64,000 bases of DNA, taken from positions 2,762,501-2,826,500 of the forward strand of contig NC_017542.1 of NCBI RefSeq assembly GCF_000237325.1, read 5' to 3'. How positions within the stretch are numbered: the stretch's first letter is position 1; the number at the start of each line of letters is the position of its first letter. The translations under genes were made by a program, and so were the position numbers. The notes under the pieces were generated by a model. That model was not told the DNA's origin. It made no database searches and worked only from the letters and a program-made list of their open reading frames with translations. Source of the stretch: Paenibacillus polymyxa M1 (GTDB lineage Bacteria; Bacillota; Bacilli; Paenibacillales; Paenibacillaceae). This document shows positions 49,601 through 58,457 of the stretch, piece after piece.

Positions 49601-52600
49601 CACTCGCTTCCATCTGGGAGGAAGTTCTTGGCGTTAAACCGATTGGCCTGCGCAACAACTTTTTCGAGCTTGGCGGAGATTCTATCAAAGCACTGCAAAT
49701 TGCAGCCCGGTTGAATGCAAAGGACCTCAAAATGGACATGAAGGATTTGTTCCGTCATCCGCAGATTGATTTGATCGTTCCTTATATTAAGACAATAACA
49801 CGGATCATCCCGCAAGGAGCAGTCCAAGGTGCAGTGGAGCTGACGCCAATCCAGTGGGAATTTTTTGAGTATCATCAAACCGAACGTCATCATTACAATC
49901 AGGTTGTCATGCTCCAGAACACCGAAAGATGGAATGAAACCTGGCTGAGAAGCGCCATGGATAAGCTGACCACGCACCATGATGCCTTGCGAATTACCTT
50001 TGATGAGCGAGAAAAAGAACCTGTCGCCTATAACAGAGGCACAGCCGAAGGTGAATGCTTCACATTGGAAAGCTACAACTTATTACATGCTGATCAACCT
50101 GAGGCAGAAATCTTACAATTGGCTGACGCGTTACAACGCGGCTTTGATTTGCGTAACGGCCCGCTTGTGCGTTTGGCTTTATTCCGGCTGCAGGAAGCCG
50201 ACCATTTATTAATCGTCATTCACCATCTTGTCGTAGACGGTGTATCGTGGAAAATTCTGTTGGAAGACCTGGAAAAAGCCTATCAGCAGGCTGCTAACGG
50301 TCAAAAGCTACAACTGCCTGCCAAAACTGATTCCTATAAGGAATGGGCAGCACGTTTATCCAAGTACGCGCATAGCGCGCAGGTGCGTCAGGAAATAAAC
50401 TATTGGAATGAGGTAGAAGCCCGTGAGATACGTCCTCTGCCAAAAGATCATGAGGTTTCGGTTAGCCTCATCCGTGACGCACACCAATCAGAAGTGACAC
50501 TCAGCCGGGAAGAAACTGAAAACCTGTTGAAACACGCGCACCATGCCTACAATACAGAAATAAATGATATTTTACTGACGGCGCTAGGATTAGCTTTTTA
50601 TGAATGGAGCGGACATGCTGAAATTGCAGTCCAGGTGGCTAGTCATAACAGGACGGATTGTATTAAAGACATTGACGTATCCCGTACAGTTGGACGGTTT
50701 ACGTCCGTATATCCGTTTGTGATACATGTGAGCAAGCCCGAAGATCAGGCCTATCAAATCAAGCTGGTTAAAGACAATTTGCGGCGTGTACCCAACCAGG
50801 GTGCTGGCTATGGTATTTTACGCTATTTGACCAACAGGGAGCAGCAGGATAAAACAACCCTTTTTTCTGCCAAGCCACCTGAGATTAGCTTTAGCTTTGA
50901 CGAAGAAACCAGAGAAGGTACAACATGGCGTACCTCGGCACTATCCATGTTTGCCGGTTCTGCAATCAGCCCTCTGACTGAAAAAGCACCCGGCTTTGGT
51001 ATTCATGGTGTGGTGGCTAAGGAGAGACTCAGCATTGTATTCGAATATAACGCGCATGAATATGAAGAATCGACGGTGACGCAACTTACAGCCAGCTTTA
51101 AGAATCATCTGATCGAACTTATTCGCCATTGCTGTGCTAAGGAAACAGCAGAACAAAGCCCGACGGATTTTACATATGGGCAATTGTCTTTGGACCAGTT
51201 TGAAAATATTGCAAACCGTTTGACAGATAAGCTGTTAAACCACCAAGTGAAAATTAAAGACCTCTATCCGCTTTCCCCGATGCAGGAGGGAATGCTATTT
51301 CATGCCATAGCTGATGAAAAGTCAGAGGCTTATTTCGAACAAACGATTATTACCATTCATGAAGCTATGGATACCGACCTAATCAGCCGAAGCCTACAAA
51401 GGCTGATTGACCGCTATGATATTTTCCGTACGGTATTCGTGTATAAGGAGACGGATCGTCCGCTTCAGGTTGTACTGGAGGAACGATCAGCTACTCCTGT
51501 GCATACCGAAGATGTGCGCGGTCTACCAGAGGCGGAAAAGCAGAGACGACTTCAAGCCATTTTACAGGAAGAGCGGCAGAGAGGTTTTGACCTGGAGAAG
51601 GAAGTTCTTATCCGGTTAGCGCTTGTGCAGTGGGATGAGGATATCTCGAAGCTTATCTGGATTTCTCATCATATAATTATGGACGGCTGGTGCCTGCGAA
51701 CGGTAGCCAAAGATTTTTTTGAAATTTACACATCACTTCGGGACGATACGCCTTTAACATTAGAGCCCGTCTATCCATTCAGCAGCTTTATTCAGTGGTT
51801 GAAAAGACAAAATAAAGAGGAAGCAGCAGCATACTGGAACCATTTTGTGGATGATTTTGAAAATGAAACCGTCGTGCCCGGCTATACCCGCTCCGTTGAT
51901 TCTTCGTTTCAGGCAGAGCAGCTCATATGCACATGGGGAGAGCAGCTGACCCAAGGCATGGAACAAATCGCGAAGCAAAACCGTGTCACCGTCAGCACCT
52001 TATTTCAAACCGTATGGGGCTTGTTACTACAAGCGTACAACAATAGTAATGATGTCATTTTCGGGTCCGTTGTGTCGGGCAGACCTGATGAAATCCCTGG
52101 GATTGAAAATATGATCGGATTATTCATTAATACCATACCTGTACGTATTAAAAGCTCCGCAGAACTTCGGTTTTCCGACTTGCTTACGTCTATACAGGAT
52201 TCCTTGATGGAGTCCAATCGGTATTCCTATTTTTCCTTGGCTGATATTCAAGCCCATAGTGTACTAAAACAAAACCTGATCCAGCATATTGTTGCCTTTG
52301 AGAATTTCCCCGTTTCGGAAGAACTTGTGGACACGGAAGTAAAATCCAAATCTCTCCGTGTTGGTAAAGTTGAGGATATTGAACAGACCAACTATGATTT
52401 AAATGTAATTGTCATGCCTGGGCGCGAGCTGGAAATCAAATTTAGTTATAATGCATTGACGTATAACAAAAATGCGATCAAACAATTGGCTGCCCACCTC
52501 ATCCAAATCATGGAGCAAGTGATTCAGAACCCAAATATCCGGGTTTCGGAGATTGATCTTTTGACGGCAGAGGAAAAACAACAGATTTTGTTTGAATTTA

Positions 52601-55600
52601 ACGATACACGAAGACCGTACCCATCGGATCACACTATACATCGCGCCTTTAAAGAACAAGCAGAGAAAACACCGGAAGCAGTGGCGGTTTTATTTGAAGA
52701 TTGTGAGCTAACCTACCGCGAATTAAATATAAAAGCTAATCAACTGGCCTCGAAACTGCGGAAACTGGGCGTTGTGTCAGAAACCATCGTAGGCATCTTG
52801 ACTGAACGTTCACCGGAAATGATTATCGGTATTCTTGGTATTTTGAAGGCGGGTGGAGCCTACTTGCCGCTGGAACCTTCTTATCCGCAGGAACGGATTA
52901 TGTTCATGCTTCAGGATAGCGGCAGCGAAATTTTGCTAACCCTGTCCGGCAAGGGAAAACAGATGAACACTTTCAATTTCTCGGGTATGGTTCTGGATCT
53001 GGCAGACATCAACTCCTACGATTCAGACGACTTCATTCTTTCTGAATCGATGACGGCAGACGACCTGGCGTATGTCATGTATACATCCGGTTCAACCGGG
53101 CGTCCCAAGGGTGTCATGATTGAACACCGGAATGTCATACGGCTAGTGAAGAACACCAATTACATGCCGTTTGCCGAGAACGAACGCATTTTGCTAACAG
53201 GGGCGCTCGTGTTCGATGCCTGTACTTTTGAAATTTGGGGAGCTTTGCTGAACGGATTGCGCTTGTACATTGTACCGGAATCCGTAATCTTGGATGCTGT
53301 TCAGCTTGGTGAAGCGCTGGATCGATATCATATTACAACGATGTGGATGACATCGCCTTTGTTTAATCAGCTCACCCAGCATAAACCAAATCTCTTTGCT
53401 TCGCTAAATCACCTGCTGGTGGGCGGGGATGTGCTTTTATCCGGGATCATTAATACAGTGAGATCACATTCTCCGGGACTGAACGTTATCAACGTTTATG
53501 GCCCTACGGAAAACACCACCTTTTCTACTTATTTCCCGATTGATAAGGAATATAACAGCATTCCTATTGGTCGTCCAATTGGCAATTCAACCGTTTATAT
53601 TTTGGACTCTTCAAGCAGGCTGCTTCCTATTGGTGCTCAAGGAGAAATATGTGTTGGCGGGGATGGTCTCGCGCGTGGCTACCTGAACCGGGATGATCTG
53701 ACCCAGCTAAATTTTGTCCCTAATCCATTCATTCCGGGCGAAAAAATGTATCGGACAGGTGATTTGGGCAGATGGCTACCCGATGGCAATCTGGAGTATC
53801 TCGGACGGATAGACCAGCAGGTTAAAATCCGCGGATTTCGTATTGAACCTGGGGAAATTGAAACCCAGCTCATGAGGCATGATGCAGTTCAGGAGGCGCA
53901 CGTAACGGTAAAAAGCACAAACGATGGTCAAAAAACGCTCTGTGCTTATATCTCAACCGACGTACCGCTATCTAAGAGTGATATGAAGACCCATTTGACT
54001 GGCCAGTTGCCGGATTATATGATTCCTGCCCAGTATGTGTTCCTGCGGGCTTTTCCTCTGACAACGAACGGTAAAATCGACCGCCAAGCATTGCCTGAAC
54101 CAGAAATGGCCAGCGGTACCGATATGGAATATGTTGCTCCGACTAATGAAGTGGAACAACAGTTGGCGGACCTGTGGCAAGCAGTGCTTGGCGTTGAAAA
54201 GGTCGGCATTGACGACGGCTTTTTCGAGCTTGGAGGTCATTCATTGAAGGCCATTCAACTGGTATCCAAAATGCAGGAATCGAACATTCCACTGGATATA
54301 CATCAATTGCTGCGATATCAAACGATCAGAAACCTGGCCAAGCTATTACAACGTGGTGAAGAGGGCGGAGAGAACACGGATACGCTTATTGCGAAAACTC
54401 AGGAGGTTGAGCAGGCAATTGCCGATGCGTTTGGTGTACAGGCATGGCTTCATTTCGTATCCGCCGATAAGCAAGACTATTTGTTCCTGCAAGTTAAGCC
54501 TTTTCACACAGAACAAGTTCAGGCAATCACAGCATTTATCCAATCTCGTATCCATCCAGACCTTCATCCCCATTATATCGTTCGCTGGGGAACCGACGAA
54601 CCAGATAGAATTTTTGGGACTCTACCAACTAACGAAGAACAAGAAACCTTACTTAAACTACAAGCCGATGAATGGCTTGCTAGCATTGCCGAGTCAAATA
54701 TAAGCTGGAATACCAATATATTAAGTCTAAATGCTATTGGGTGCTATCCGCTTGCACCAGCTCAGCAGTATCATTTGCAGCATTTTACAGGCTCGGGCAT
54801 GGCAATACAGTTAGATAGCTACTTGGACACCGAGCGTTTGACCGCAACAGTTCAGCGGCTTCTTCACCGCCATGAATTGCTAAGAAGTGTGCTTGTTCAA
54901 TCGTCCAGAGCATGGGAATGGGAGCTGCATCCAGCTCCAGAGCATCTTTCTATACCGATTGTTGATCTCTCGGATCAGCCGGTACAAGCACAACGTAGGC
55001 TACTTTTATCTATCGCTTCCAGCCTGTTTTTAGAACCTTATGAACTTACACAATCGTTGCAGTACCGGATTGTCCTGGTTCGCTTAAATTTGCGTGAACA
55101 TCTGTTGTTATTTCCTTGCTCGCACATCATCTTTGATGCTACGAGCAGCGACATCTTACGCAGACAGCTTCTTGATGAATATCATCACCCGCAACAGGAA
55201 TATACGATAGAAGAGGTGCAGTACCGGGATTATGTGAACCATATCCGTCAAGGCCCTCAAGGAATCAGAGATCAGGAAATCAGCGAGCAATTCGAACTTC
55301 AGAGATTTGGTGAGAATAATGAACGTATCCACGCGCTGACCGAAGAACGCAACTATGCTGACACTACTAGATATCGCTGGACGCTGAATTTAGACGGAAT
55401 TTCAGAGCAGCACGGCCCTGCGATGATGTGGGAGATTTCGCTTCAAATGGCTGTACGTTTTTTCAGCAGCTATTTCGAAGGCTCTGATGTTCCGCTTTGG
55501 CTTACTAATTATGGAAGACAATATGGCGACCGGAATTATTTTGGAATCGTAGGCGAGTGTATTGATCATATCCCCGTTGTACTGCAGGAAGATGACATGG

Positions 55601-55980
55601 AACCCTATGAAAAGAGCATCCATACCCATCTGGACTTTGCTTCACGCTATCATTTGAACTTTTTCAACCTGATCTTCAATGCGGAAATGGAGGAAGCTTA
55701 CCCGGTATCCAGTAGCTTTTTGAAAAAGGGACTTGGGCAGCTGCCCATCGTATTCAACTATTTAGGTGAGGGACGCGATGATGCAGAATTGCTCGACAAT
55801 CTATATACTGAAAGCACACAGACTAATGTCAACAAGGTTATTTTCTTCGAGTCAGAGCATGTAGGGGATATTCTGAAAATTTCACTTACTATTCCATATA
55901 AAGAAAACCGGCAGTATATCCATCAAATCTTCCAGACTGCTAGTGACAGGCTTTTGAATGCTTTGACTATTTTGCAGTAA
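46621..55980 (+). CDS. Two-module NRPS with an aberrant terminal C-like domain
   Basis: A 3119-aa protein beginning 23 nt after the hybrid gene, RBS GAGGGGG. Domains: an N-terminal docking segment and DCL-like C1 (HHIIMDG 144); A1 (TSGTTG 626); T1 (GGDS 1018); E1 with intact HHLVVDG (1201); DCL-like C2 (HHIIMDG 1683); A2 (TSGSTG 2155); T2 (GGHS 2538); then about 500 residues with a C-like fold (from IGCYPLAPAQQYHLQHFTG) whose active site reads SHIIFDA (2834). Pocket codes by eye: A1 DVGELTTID, basic Dab/Orn-like; A2 DAFWLGVTF, Val/Ile-like. It would add D-(Dab/Orn-like) and a branched aliphatic residue. There is no thioesterase or reductase, so product release is unexplained. A region of about 90 residues between T2 and the last domain (2570-2690) is unfamiliar. 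Confidence 0.92.
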   Translation: MSKSLEIEKVANLTPLQEGMLFHTVMEPESQAYYEQVRMTIRGELNLEALQKSFQTLVQRHEALRSNIYHQSASRSRLIVFKERNAVLRYENLINIPEAEQAAAIRSYADTDRNQRYDLSKDLLIRLTVLQTKTHVYTLLLSFHHIIMDGWCLGIVMEELFAAYEALKAGKTVQLPTPQPYTGYARWLDKQDKKAAKEYWQSILNSYDQPAVLPTLPVAHSLLADTGYLLHEHKITLTDETTRHLRTVAEHNGTTLSSLFLAAWGVVLGGYNQSEDVVFGTVVSGRPPELAGVEQMLGLFINTIPVRIKWDADQPFSSLLREVQRNMVQSRAYDYCSLAEIQAQSVLKQQLMDHFVVFENYPLEDIVGRPDLQERLGFVVEDAQLSEETPYHFNIEVEDGKALGFMLSYNSYVYSDEAMKRLAGHLEHVLVQIAHAPELPLEDIRLLTASEKAELTNVWSGPVAAYPAGTFHGIFEAQAERVPEQTAVIYEDTALTYHELNEKANLLAQALQSRGVEHEHLVAVMLERSADMIIAVLGIMKAGAAYVPVDPTYPKERITYMLQDSRATIMLTQSSLTELLADVDFAGEVLDLPVLLQQASQAEQAYQQGPTYTPIHDPEALAYVIYTSGTTGNAKGVMIEHRHYVNTAWGYREAHQLKEFPVKLLQIASMSFDVFAGDLAKTFVNGGTMVICPQDVRNDPPALAQVLEQHKITTFEAPPALLTLLMDYVYEHGTDVSAMKLLTTGADSFGVDNYRTLLNRFGDTMRIMNTYGVTEAAIDSSFYEETAERLPSSGIVPIGKALPNHKVYILDEALRSLPIGVTGELCLGGASVARGYLHRPDLTAEKFVPNPFVNGERLYRTGDLARWLPDGNIDFIGRVDFQVKIRGYRIEPGEIESALLQLDEVRQAVVTDRTDKTGQKYLCAYVAGTADKSFLRTELAKQLPSYMVPQHIIVLDQLPLTHNGKIDRHALPEPEGFVLTNIEYEAPRSELEQTLASIWEEVLGVKPIGLRNNFFELGGDSIKALQIAARLNAKDLKMDMKDLFRHPQIDLIVPYIKTITRIIPQGAVQGAVELTPIQWEFFEYHQTERHHYNQVVMLQNTERWNETWLRSAMDKLTTHHDALRITFDEREKEPVAYNRGTAEGECFTLESYNLLHADQPEAEILQLADALQRGFDLRNGPLVRLALFRLQEADHLLIVIHHLVVDGVSWKILLEDLEKAYQQAANGQKLQLPAKTDSYKEWAARLSKYAHSAQVRQEINYWNEVEAREIRPLPKDHEVSVSLIRDAHQSEVTLSREETENLLKHAHHAYNTEINDILLTALGLAFYEWSGHAEIAVQVASHNRTDCIKDIDVSRTVGRFTSVYPFVIHVSKPEDQAYQIKLVKDNLRRVPNQGAGYGILRYLTNREQQDKTTLFSAKPPEISFSFDEETREGTTWRTSALSMFAGSAISPLTEKAPGFGIHGVVAKERLSIVFEYNAHEYEESTVTQLTASFKNHLIELIRHCCAKETAEQSPTDFTYGQLSLDQFENIANRLTDKLLNHQVKIKDLYPLSPMQEGMLFHAIADEKSEAYFEQTIITIHEAMDTDLISRSLQRLIDRYDIFRTVFVYKETDRPLQVVLEERSATPVHTEDVRGLPEAEKQRRLQAILQEERQRGFDLEKEVLIRLALVQWDEDISKLIWISHHIIMDGWCLRTVAKDFFEIYTSLRDDTPLTLEPVYPFSSFIQWLKRQNKEEAAAYWNHFVDDFENETVVPGYTRSVDSSFQAEQLICTWGEQLTQGMEQIAKQNRVTVSTLFQTVWGLLLQAYNNSNDVIFGSVVSGRPDEIPGIENMIGLFINTIPVRIKSSAELRFSDLLTSIQDSLMESNRYSYFSLADIQAHSVLKQNLIQHIVAFENFPVSEELVDTEVKSKSLRVGKVEDIEQTNYDLNVIVMPGRELEIKFSYNALTYNKNAIKQLAAHLIQIMEQVIQNPNIRVSEIDLLTAEEKQQILFEFNDTRRPYPSDHTIHRAFKEQAEKTPEAVAVLFEDCELTYRELNIKANQLASKLRKLGVVSETIVGILTERSPEMIIGILGILKAGGAYLPLEPSYPQERIMFMLQDSGSEILLTLSGKGKQMNTFNFSGMVLDLADINSYDSDDFILSESMTADDLAYVMYTSGSTGRPKGVMIEHRNVIRLVKNTNYMPFAENERILLTGALVFDACTFEIWGALLNGLRLYIVPESVILDAVQLGEALDRYHITTMWMTSPLFNQLTQHKPNLFASLNHLLVGGDVLLSGIINTVRSHSPGLNVINVYGPTENTTFSTYFPIDKEYNSIPIGRPIGNSTVYILDSSSRLLPIGAQGEICVGGDGLARGYLNRDDLTQLNFVPNPFIPGEKMYRTGDLGRWLPDGNLEYLGRIDQQVKIRGFRIEPGEIETQLMRHDAVQEAHVTVKSTNDGQKTLCAYISTDVPLSKSDMKTHLTGQLPDYMIPAQYVFLRAFPLTTNGKIDRQALPEPEMASGTDMEYVAPTNEVEQQLADLWQAVLGVEKVGIDDGFFELGGHSLKAIQLVSKMQESNIPLDIHQLLRYQTIRNLAKLLQRGEEGGENTDTLIAKTQEVEQAIADAFGVQAWLHFVSADKQDYLFLQVKPFHTEQVQAITAFIQSRIHPDLHPHYIVRWGTDEPDRIFGTLPTNEEQETLLKLQADEWLASIAESNISWNTNILSLNAIGCYPLAPAQQYHLQHFTGSGMAIQLDSYLDTERLTATVQRLLHRHELLRSVLVQSSRAWEWELHPAPEHLSIPIVDLSDQPVQAQRRLLLSIASSLFLEPYELTQSLQYRIVLVRLNLREHLLLFPCSHIIFDATSSDILRRQLLDEYHHPQQEYTIEEVQYRDYVNHIRQGPQGIRDQEISEQFELQRFGENNERIHALTEERNYADTTRYRWTLNLDGISEQHGPAMMWEISLQMAVRFFSSYFEGSDVPLWLTNYGRQYGDRNYFGIVGECIDHIPVVLQEDDMEPYEKSIHTHLDFASRYHLNFFNLIFNAEMEEAYPVSSSFLKKGLGQLPIVFNYLGEGRDDAELLDNLYTESTQTNVNKVIFFESEHVGDILKISLTIPYKENRQYIHQIFQTASDRLLNALTILQ

Positions 55981-55992
55981 GAAGATGAAGAT

Positions 55993-56366
55993 GTGAATCT
56001 ATTGTTTAAGGATAGCCGTTTTATCCGTTTCTTCGCATCTCGTACTTCTGCCAATATCGCGGACAGCATTTATTCTATCGTCCTGCTGTATTTTGTTCAG
56101 CAATCGACACAATCGGTGGTGATGCCCAGCTTCACGTATACGGCCGTATCTGCGGCGTCGATTTTCAGCTTTCTCGGGGGTCCTTTGGTGGACCGTTATT
56201 CACCGCCTTTGTTAGCCAGCATCGCTTTATTTACGCAGGCTGTGTTAATTTTGGCCGTCCCGTTTCTCATTCAGGGCGGGATGGCCAATCTGATCGCTAT
56301 TCTTGTTATTGTATTCATTGCATCATGCTGCCGCAACTGGTAGACTCGCAAAAGTATATTAAAGCA
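55993..56366 (+). pseudogene. Truncated MFS exporter
   Basis: A GTG start 12 nt after the NRPS stop opens an MFS N-terminus: LLFKDSRFIRFFASRTSANI, three further hydrophobic segments, and a loop GGPLVDRYSPP. The frame stops after CCRNW at about 116 aa. From 56325 a second frame reads MLPQLVDSQKYIKAA, which is what MFS efflux proteins of this type carry next, and it ends at the 5' region of the response regulator. So there is a frameshift, and more than two thirds of the gene is gone. It was probably the exporter of the lipopeptide. Confidence 0.8.
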
Positions 56367-56382
56367 GCTCGGAGGTGCAAAA

Positions 56383-57075
56383 GTGCAAAAAAAGATATTA
56401 GTAGTAGATGATGATAAAGATATAGTAAAACTCATAACAAAGAGTTTAAGTTATGAGGGATTTGAAACGATTCCAGCATATTCTGGGAAAGAAGCCTTAT
56501 GTGCATTGAAAGAAAATCACATTGATTTCATCATTCTTGATATAATGATGCCTGGTATGAATGGTCTTGATGTCTGCCGAAGCATCAGAAATTCTTATAA
56601 TGCTCCAATTCTGTTTTTAAGCGCTCGGGATAAGGATATTGATAAAATCGTTGGGCTCGAAATAGGGGCAGATGATTATATGACAAAGCCCTTTAGCATT
56701 CAGGAGCTTACTTCCAGGATAAGGGCCAACTTCAGAAAAGTTGACAGACTGCTTAAAGAGTGGAATGAACTTAGTCCCAATAGAGAAAGGACTGATTCTC
56801 CTCTCATCTTGAATGATAAGACCTTTGAAGCATTTCTAAATAACAGAAAGCTTAACTTATCAACAAAGGAATTCCAAATATTGTCCATGCTCATGCATAA
56901 CCCCAATAATGTATTGACTCGTGAGCGGATATATGAATATGTCTGGGGAGACGAATACGGAGAATTAAATACCGTAACGGTTCATATAAAAAATATCCGT
57001 AAGAAACTTGGTCCTGAATATGACTTTATTAAAACAATTTGGGGCATCGGATATAAGTACAAGGAAAGAGAGTAA
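56383..57075 (+). CDS. OmpR/PhoB-family response regulator
   Basis: A GTG start lies 7 nt after GGAGG. The 230-aa protein has a receiver domain (1-120): acidic VVDDDKD, phospho-acceptor Asp in FIILDIMMPGMNG, LSARD, and Lys in DYMTKPF. A winged-helix DNA-binding domain follows (about 135-230; LSTKEFQILSMLMHNPNNVL, RERIYEYVWG, TVTVHIKNIRKKL). It resembles VanR-type regulators. It lies just after the broken MFS gene with no terminator between, so it can be read as the end of the lipopeptide operon. It probably pairs with the kinase that follows. Confidence 0.92.
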   Translation: MQKKILVVDDDKDIVKLITKSLSYEGFETIPAYSGKEALCALKENHIDFIILDIMMPGMNGLDVCRSIRNSYNAPILFLSARDKDIDKIVGLEIGADDYMTKPFSIQELTSRIRANFRKVDRLLKEWNELSPNRERTDSPLILNDKTFEAFLNNRKLNLSTKEFQILSMLMHNPNNVLTRERIYEYVWGDEYGELNTVTVHIKNIRKKLGPEYDFIKTIWGIGYKYKERE

Positions 57076-57079
57076 TGGT

Positions 57080-58132
57080 ATGAAACTGAAAATAAAGCTG
57101 CCTTTACTGTTCCTAGTGATGTTTATAGTTTTTATGGTTTCAATTGGAATCTATTTAAAGTTTATCTTTGCAGCATATTCACCTATATCCAGTTCATTAC
57201 TGAATCCCTCATATATAGGATTACTCTTTCCTATATTTGCTATTGCCTGTTTCATCTTTATTATTTTGATTATGTATATTTATTTTTTTATAGAAAAACC
57301 AATCGGACTGCTTAATACCAGATTGGAAAGAATAAATATTGTGCATCCATTGCCTCCACTTGCATTAAGGAGTAATGATGAAATTGGAGACCTTTATAAT
57401 CACTTTAATAAGATGGAAAAGAGGCTCCAACTAGCACACAAAGAGCAAACGGATATCATTGCTGCCATTGCTCACGATCTAAAAGCACCATTAACATCTA
57501 TTAATGGTTTTGCTGAACTGTTAGCTATGCAAAAGGGTCTATCAGAAAATGAAAAGCAGGAATATTATGAGTTGATACAAAAAAAGTCAAAATATATGGC
57601 TGAACTCATCAATGACTTTGTAAGCTTCACCAAAGAGAAACAGGATTTAGAATCCATGACTGTGAAACCCGTTGATGCATCAAAATTATTTGAAAACATT
57701 GCCCTAGAATATGAATATGAGCTATCAGGACTTGACTGTGAGCTTGTTTACAAACATTTATTCACGGGAAATGTAATGCTTATGGTCAATGAAATTATGA
57801 TAGGTCGGGTCTTTGGTAATCTCTTCAGTAATGTTGTAAGATATGGAAGGAAAAATGAGTTAAAAGTGTATATGACTGGATACTCACAAGGTTCTTATGC
57901 CTATATTGAAATTGAGGATAATGGGACTGGAGTGCCGGATAAGGATATCTCTTCACTATTTCTTAAATTTTTCACTGTGGATAAATCCCGGCAAATTGAA
58001 AATGGCGGGATAGGGCTTGGACTTGCAAGCTGTAAATCAATTATTGAACATCATGGTGGAGAAATCTATGCATATTCTTCTGAGTATGGCGGTCTGGGCA
58101 TAAAGTTCAGCCTTCCACTTGCAAAACACTAA
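57080..58132 (+). CDS. VanS-like membrane histidine kinase
   Basis: ATG 57080 is preferred: it follows a GGAAAGAGAG site and begins MKLKIKLPLLFLVMFIVFM, while the open frame upstream overlaps the response regulator without an RBS. Two membrane segments (about 8-28 and 46-70) flank a very short outside loop. HAMP-like and coiled regions lead to the HisKA box AIAHDLKAPLTSINGFAEL (phospho-His near residue 136). The ATPase domain has an N box (NLFSNVVRYG), a G1 box (EDNGTGVPD) and GGIGLGLASCK. The short sensor loop suggests it senses in or near the membrane, as envelope-stress kinases do. It ends 24 nt before a terminator. Confidence 0.92.
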   Translation: MKLKIKLPLLFLVMFIVFMVSIGIYLKFIFAAYSPISSSLLNPSYIGLLFPIFAIACFIFIILIMYIYFFIEKPIGLLNTRLERINIVHPLPPLALRSNDEIGDLYNHFNKMEKRLQLAHKEQTDIIAAIAHDLKAPLTSINGFAELLAMQKGLSENEKQEYYELIQKKSKYMAELINDFVSFTKEKQDLESMTVKPVDASKLFENIALEYEYELSGLDCELVYKHLFTGNVMLMVNEIMIGRVFGNLFSNVVRYGRKNELKVYMTGYSQGSYAYIEIEDNGTGVPDKDISSLFLKFFTVDKSRQIENGGIGLGLASCKSIIEHHGGEIYAYSSEYGGLGIKFSLPLAKH

Positions 58133-58156
58133 TTTTATTTTTTTACAATAATTTAG

Positions 58157-58203
58157 AGGCCGCTGCTGGTTGAAAGTACAGAACATAGGCAGTGGCCTTT
58201 TTG
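58157..58203 (+). terminator. Terminator closing the PKS-NRPS/two-component operon
   Basis: AGGCCGCTGC and GCAGTGGCCT form a 10-bp stem (one G-T) with a long loop, followed by TTTTTG. It is the first clear terminator after 32752. Confidence 0.75.
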
Positions 58204-58285
58204 CTTTTTAGTACTTTATGATTTTTTATATTCTCTTTATAAAGTTTTATTTTCCTTTTAGAGAAGCTTTATTTTTATATCTTAA

Positions 58286-58319
58286 AATTTACTTGTAGCT
58301 TAAACACTACAAGTAAATT
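58286..58319. promoter_or_regulatory. Perfect 13-bp inverted repeat before a short ORF
   Basis: AATTTACTTGTAG (58286-58298) and CTACAAGTAAATT (58307-58319) are exact reverse complements with an 8-nt gap. No T-run follows. Its place just before a strong Shine-Dalgarno sequence suggests an operator or a leader hairpin; a TetR-type dyad is possible given the TetR remnant downstream. Confidence 0.6.
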
Positions 58320-58335
58320 GATAGGAGGAAATGAT

Positions 58336-58407
58336 ATGGTAGAAAATCAAGTTTGCGGCACCGACATAGATAGGTGCTACCATTTCGAAACATACACCCT
58401 TGCTTAA
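58336..58407 (+). CDS. Possible 23-aa peptide ORF
   Basis: ATG 58336 lies 7 nt after a near-perfect TAGGAGG and encodes MVENQVCGTDIDRCYHFE followed by TYTLA, then TAA. It holds two Cys and has no leader-peptide signature I know. It could be a regulatory upstream ORF for the hydrolase that starts 50 nt later, the remnant of a longer gene, or noise. The good RBS is the main support. Confidence 0.35.
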   Translation: MVENQVCGTDIDRCYHFETYTLA

Positions 58408-58457
58408 TCAGAGAAGGACGGTAGTAATCAATAGAACTAGAAAAGGGGGATACTGCA

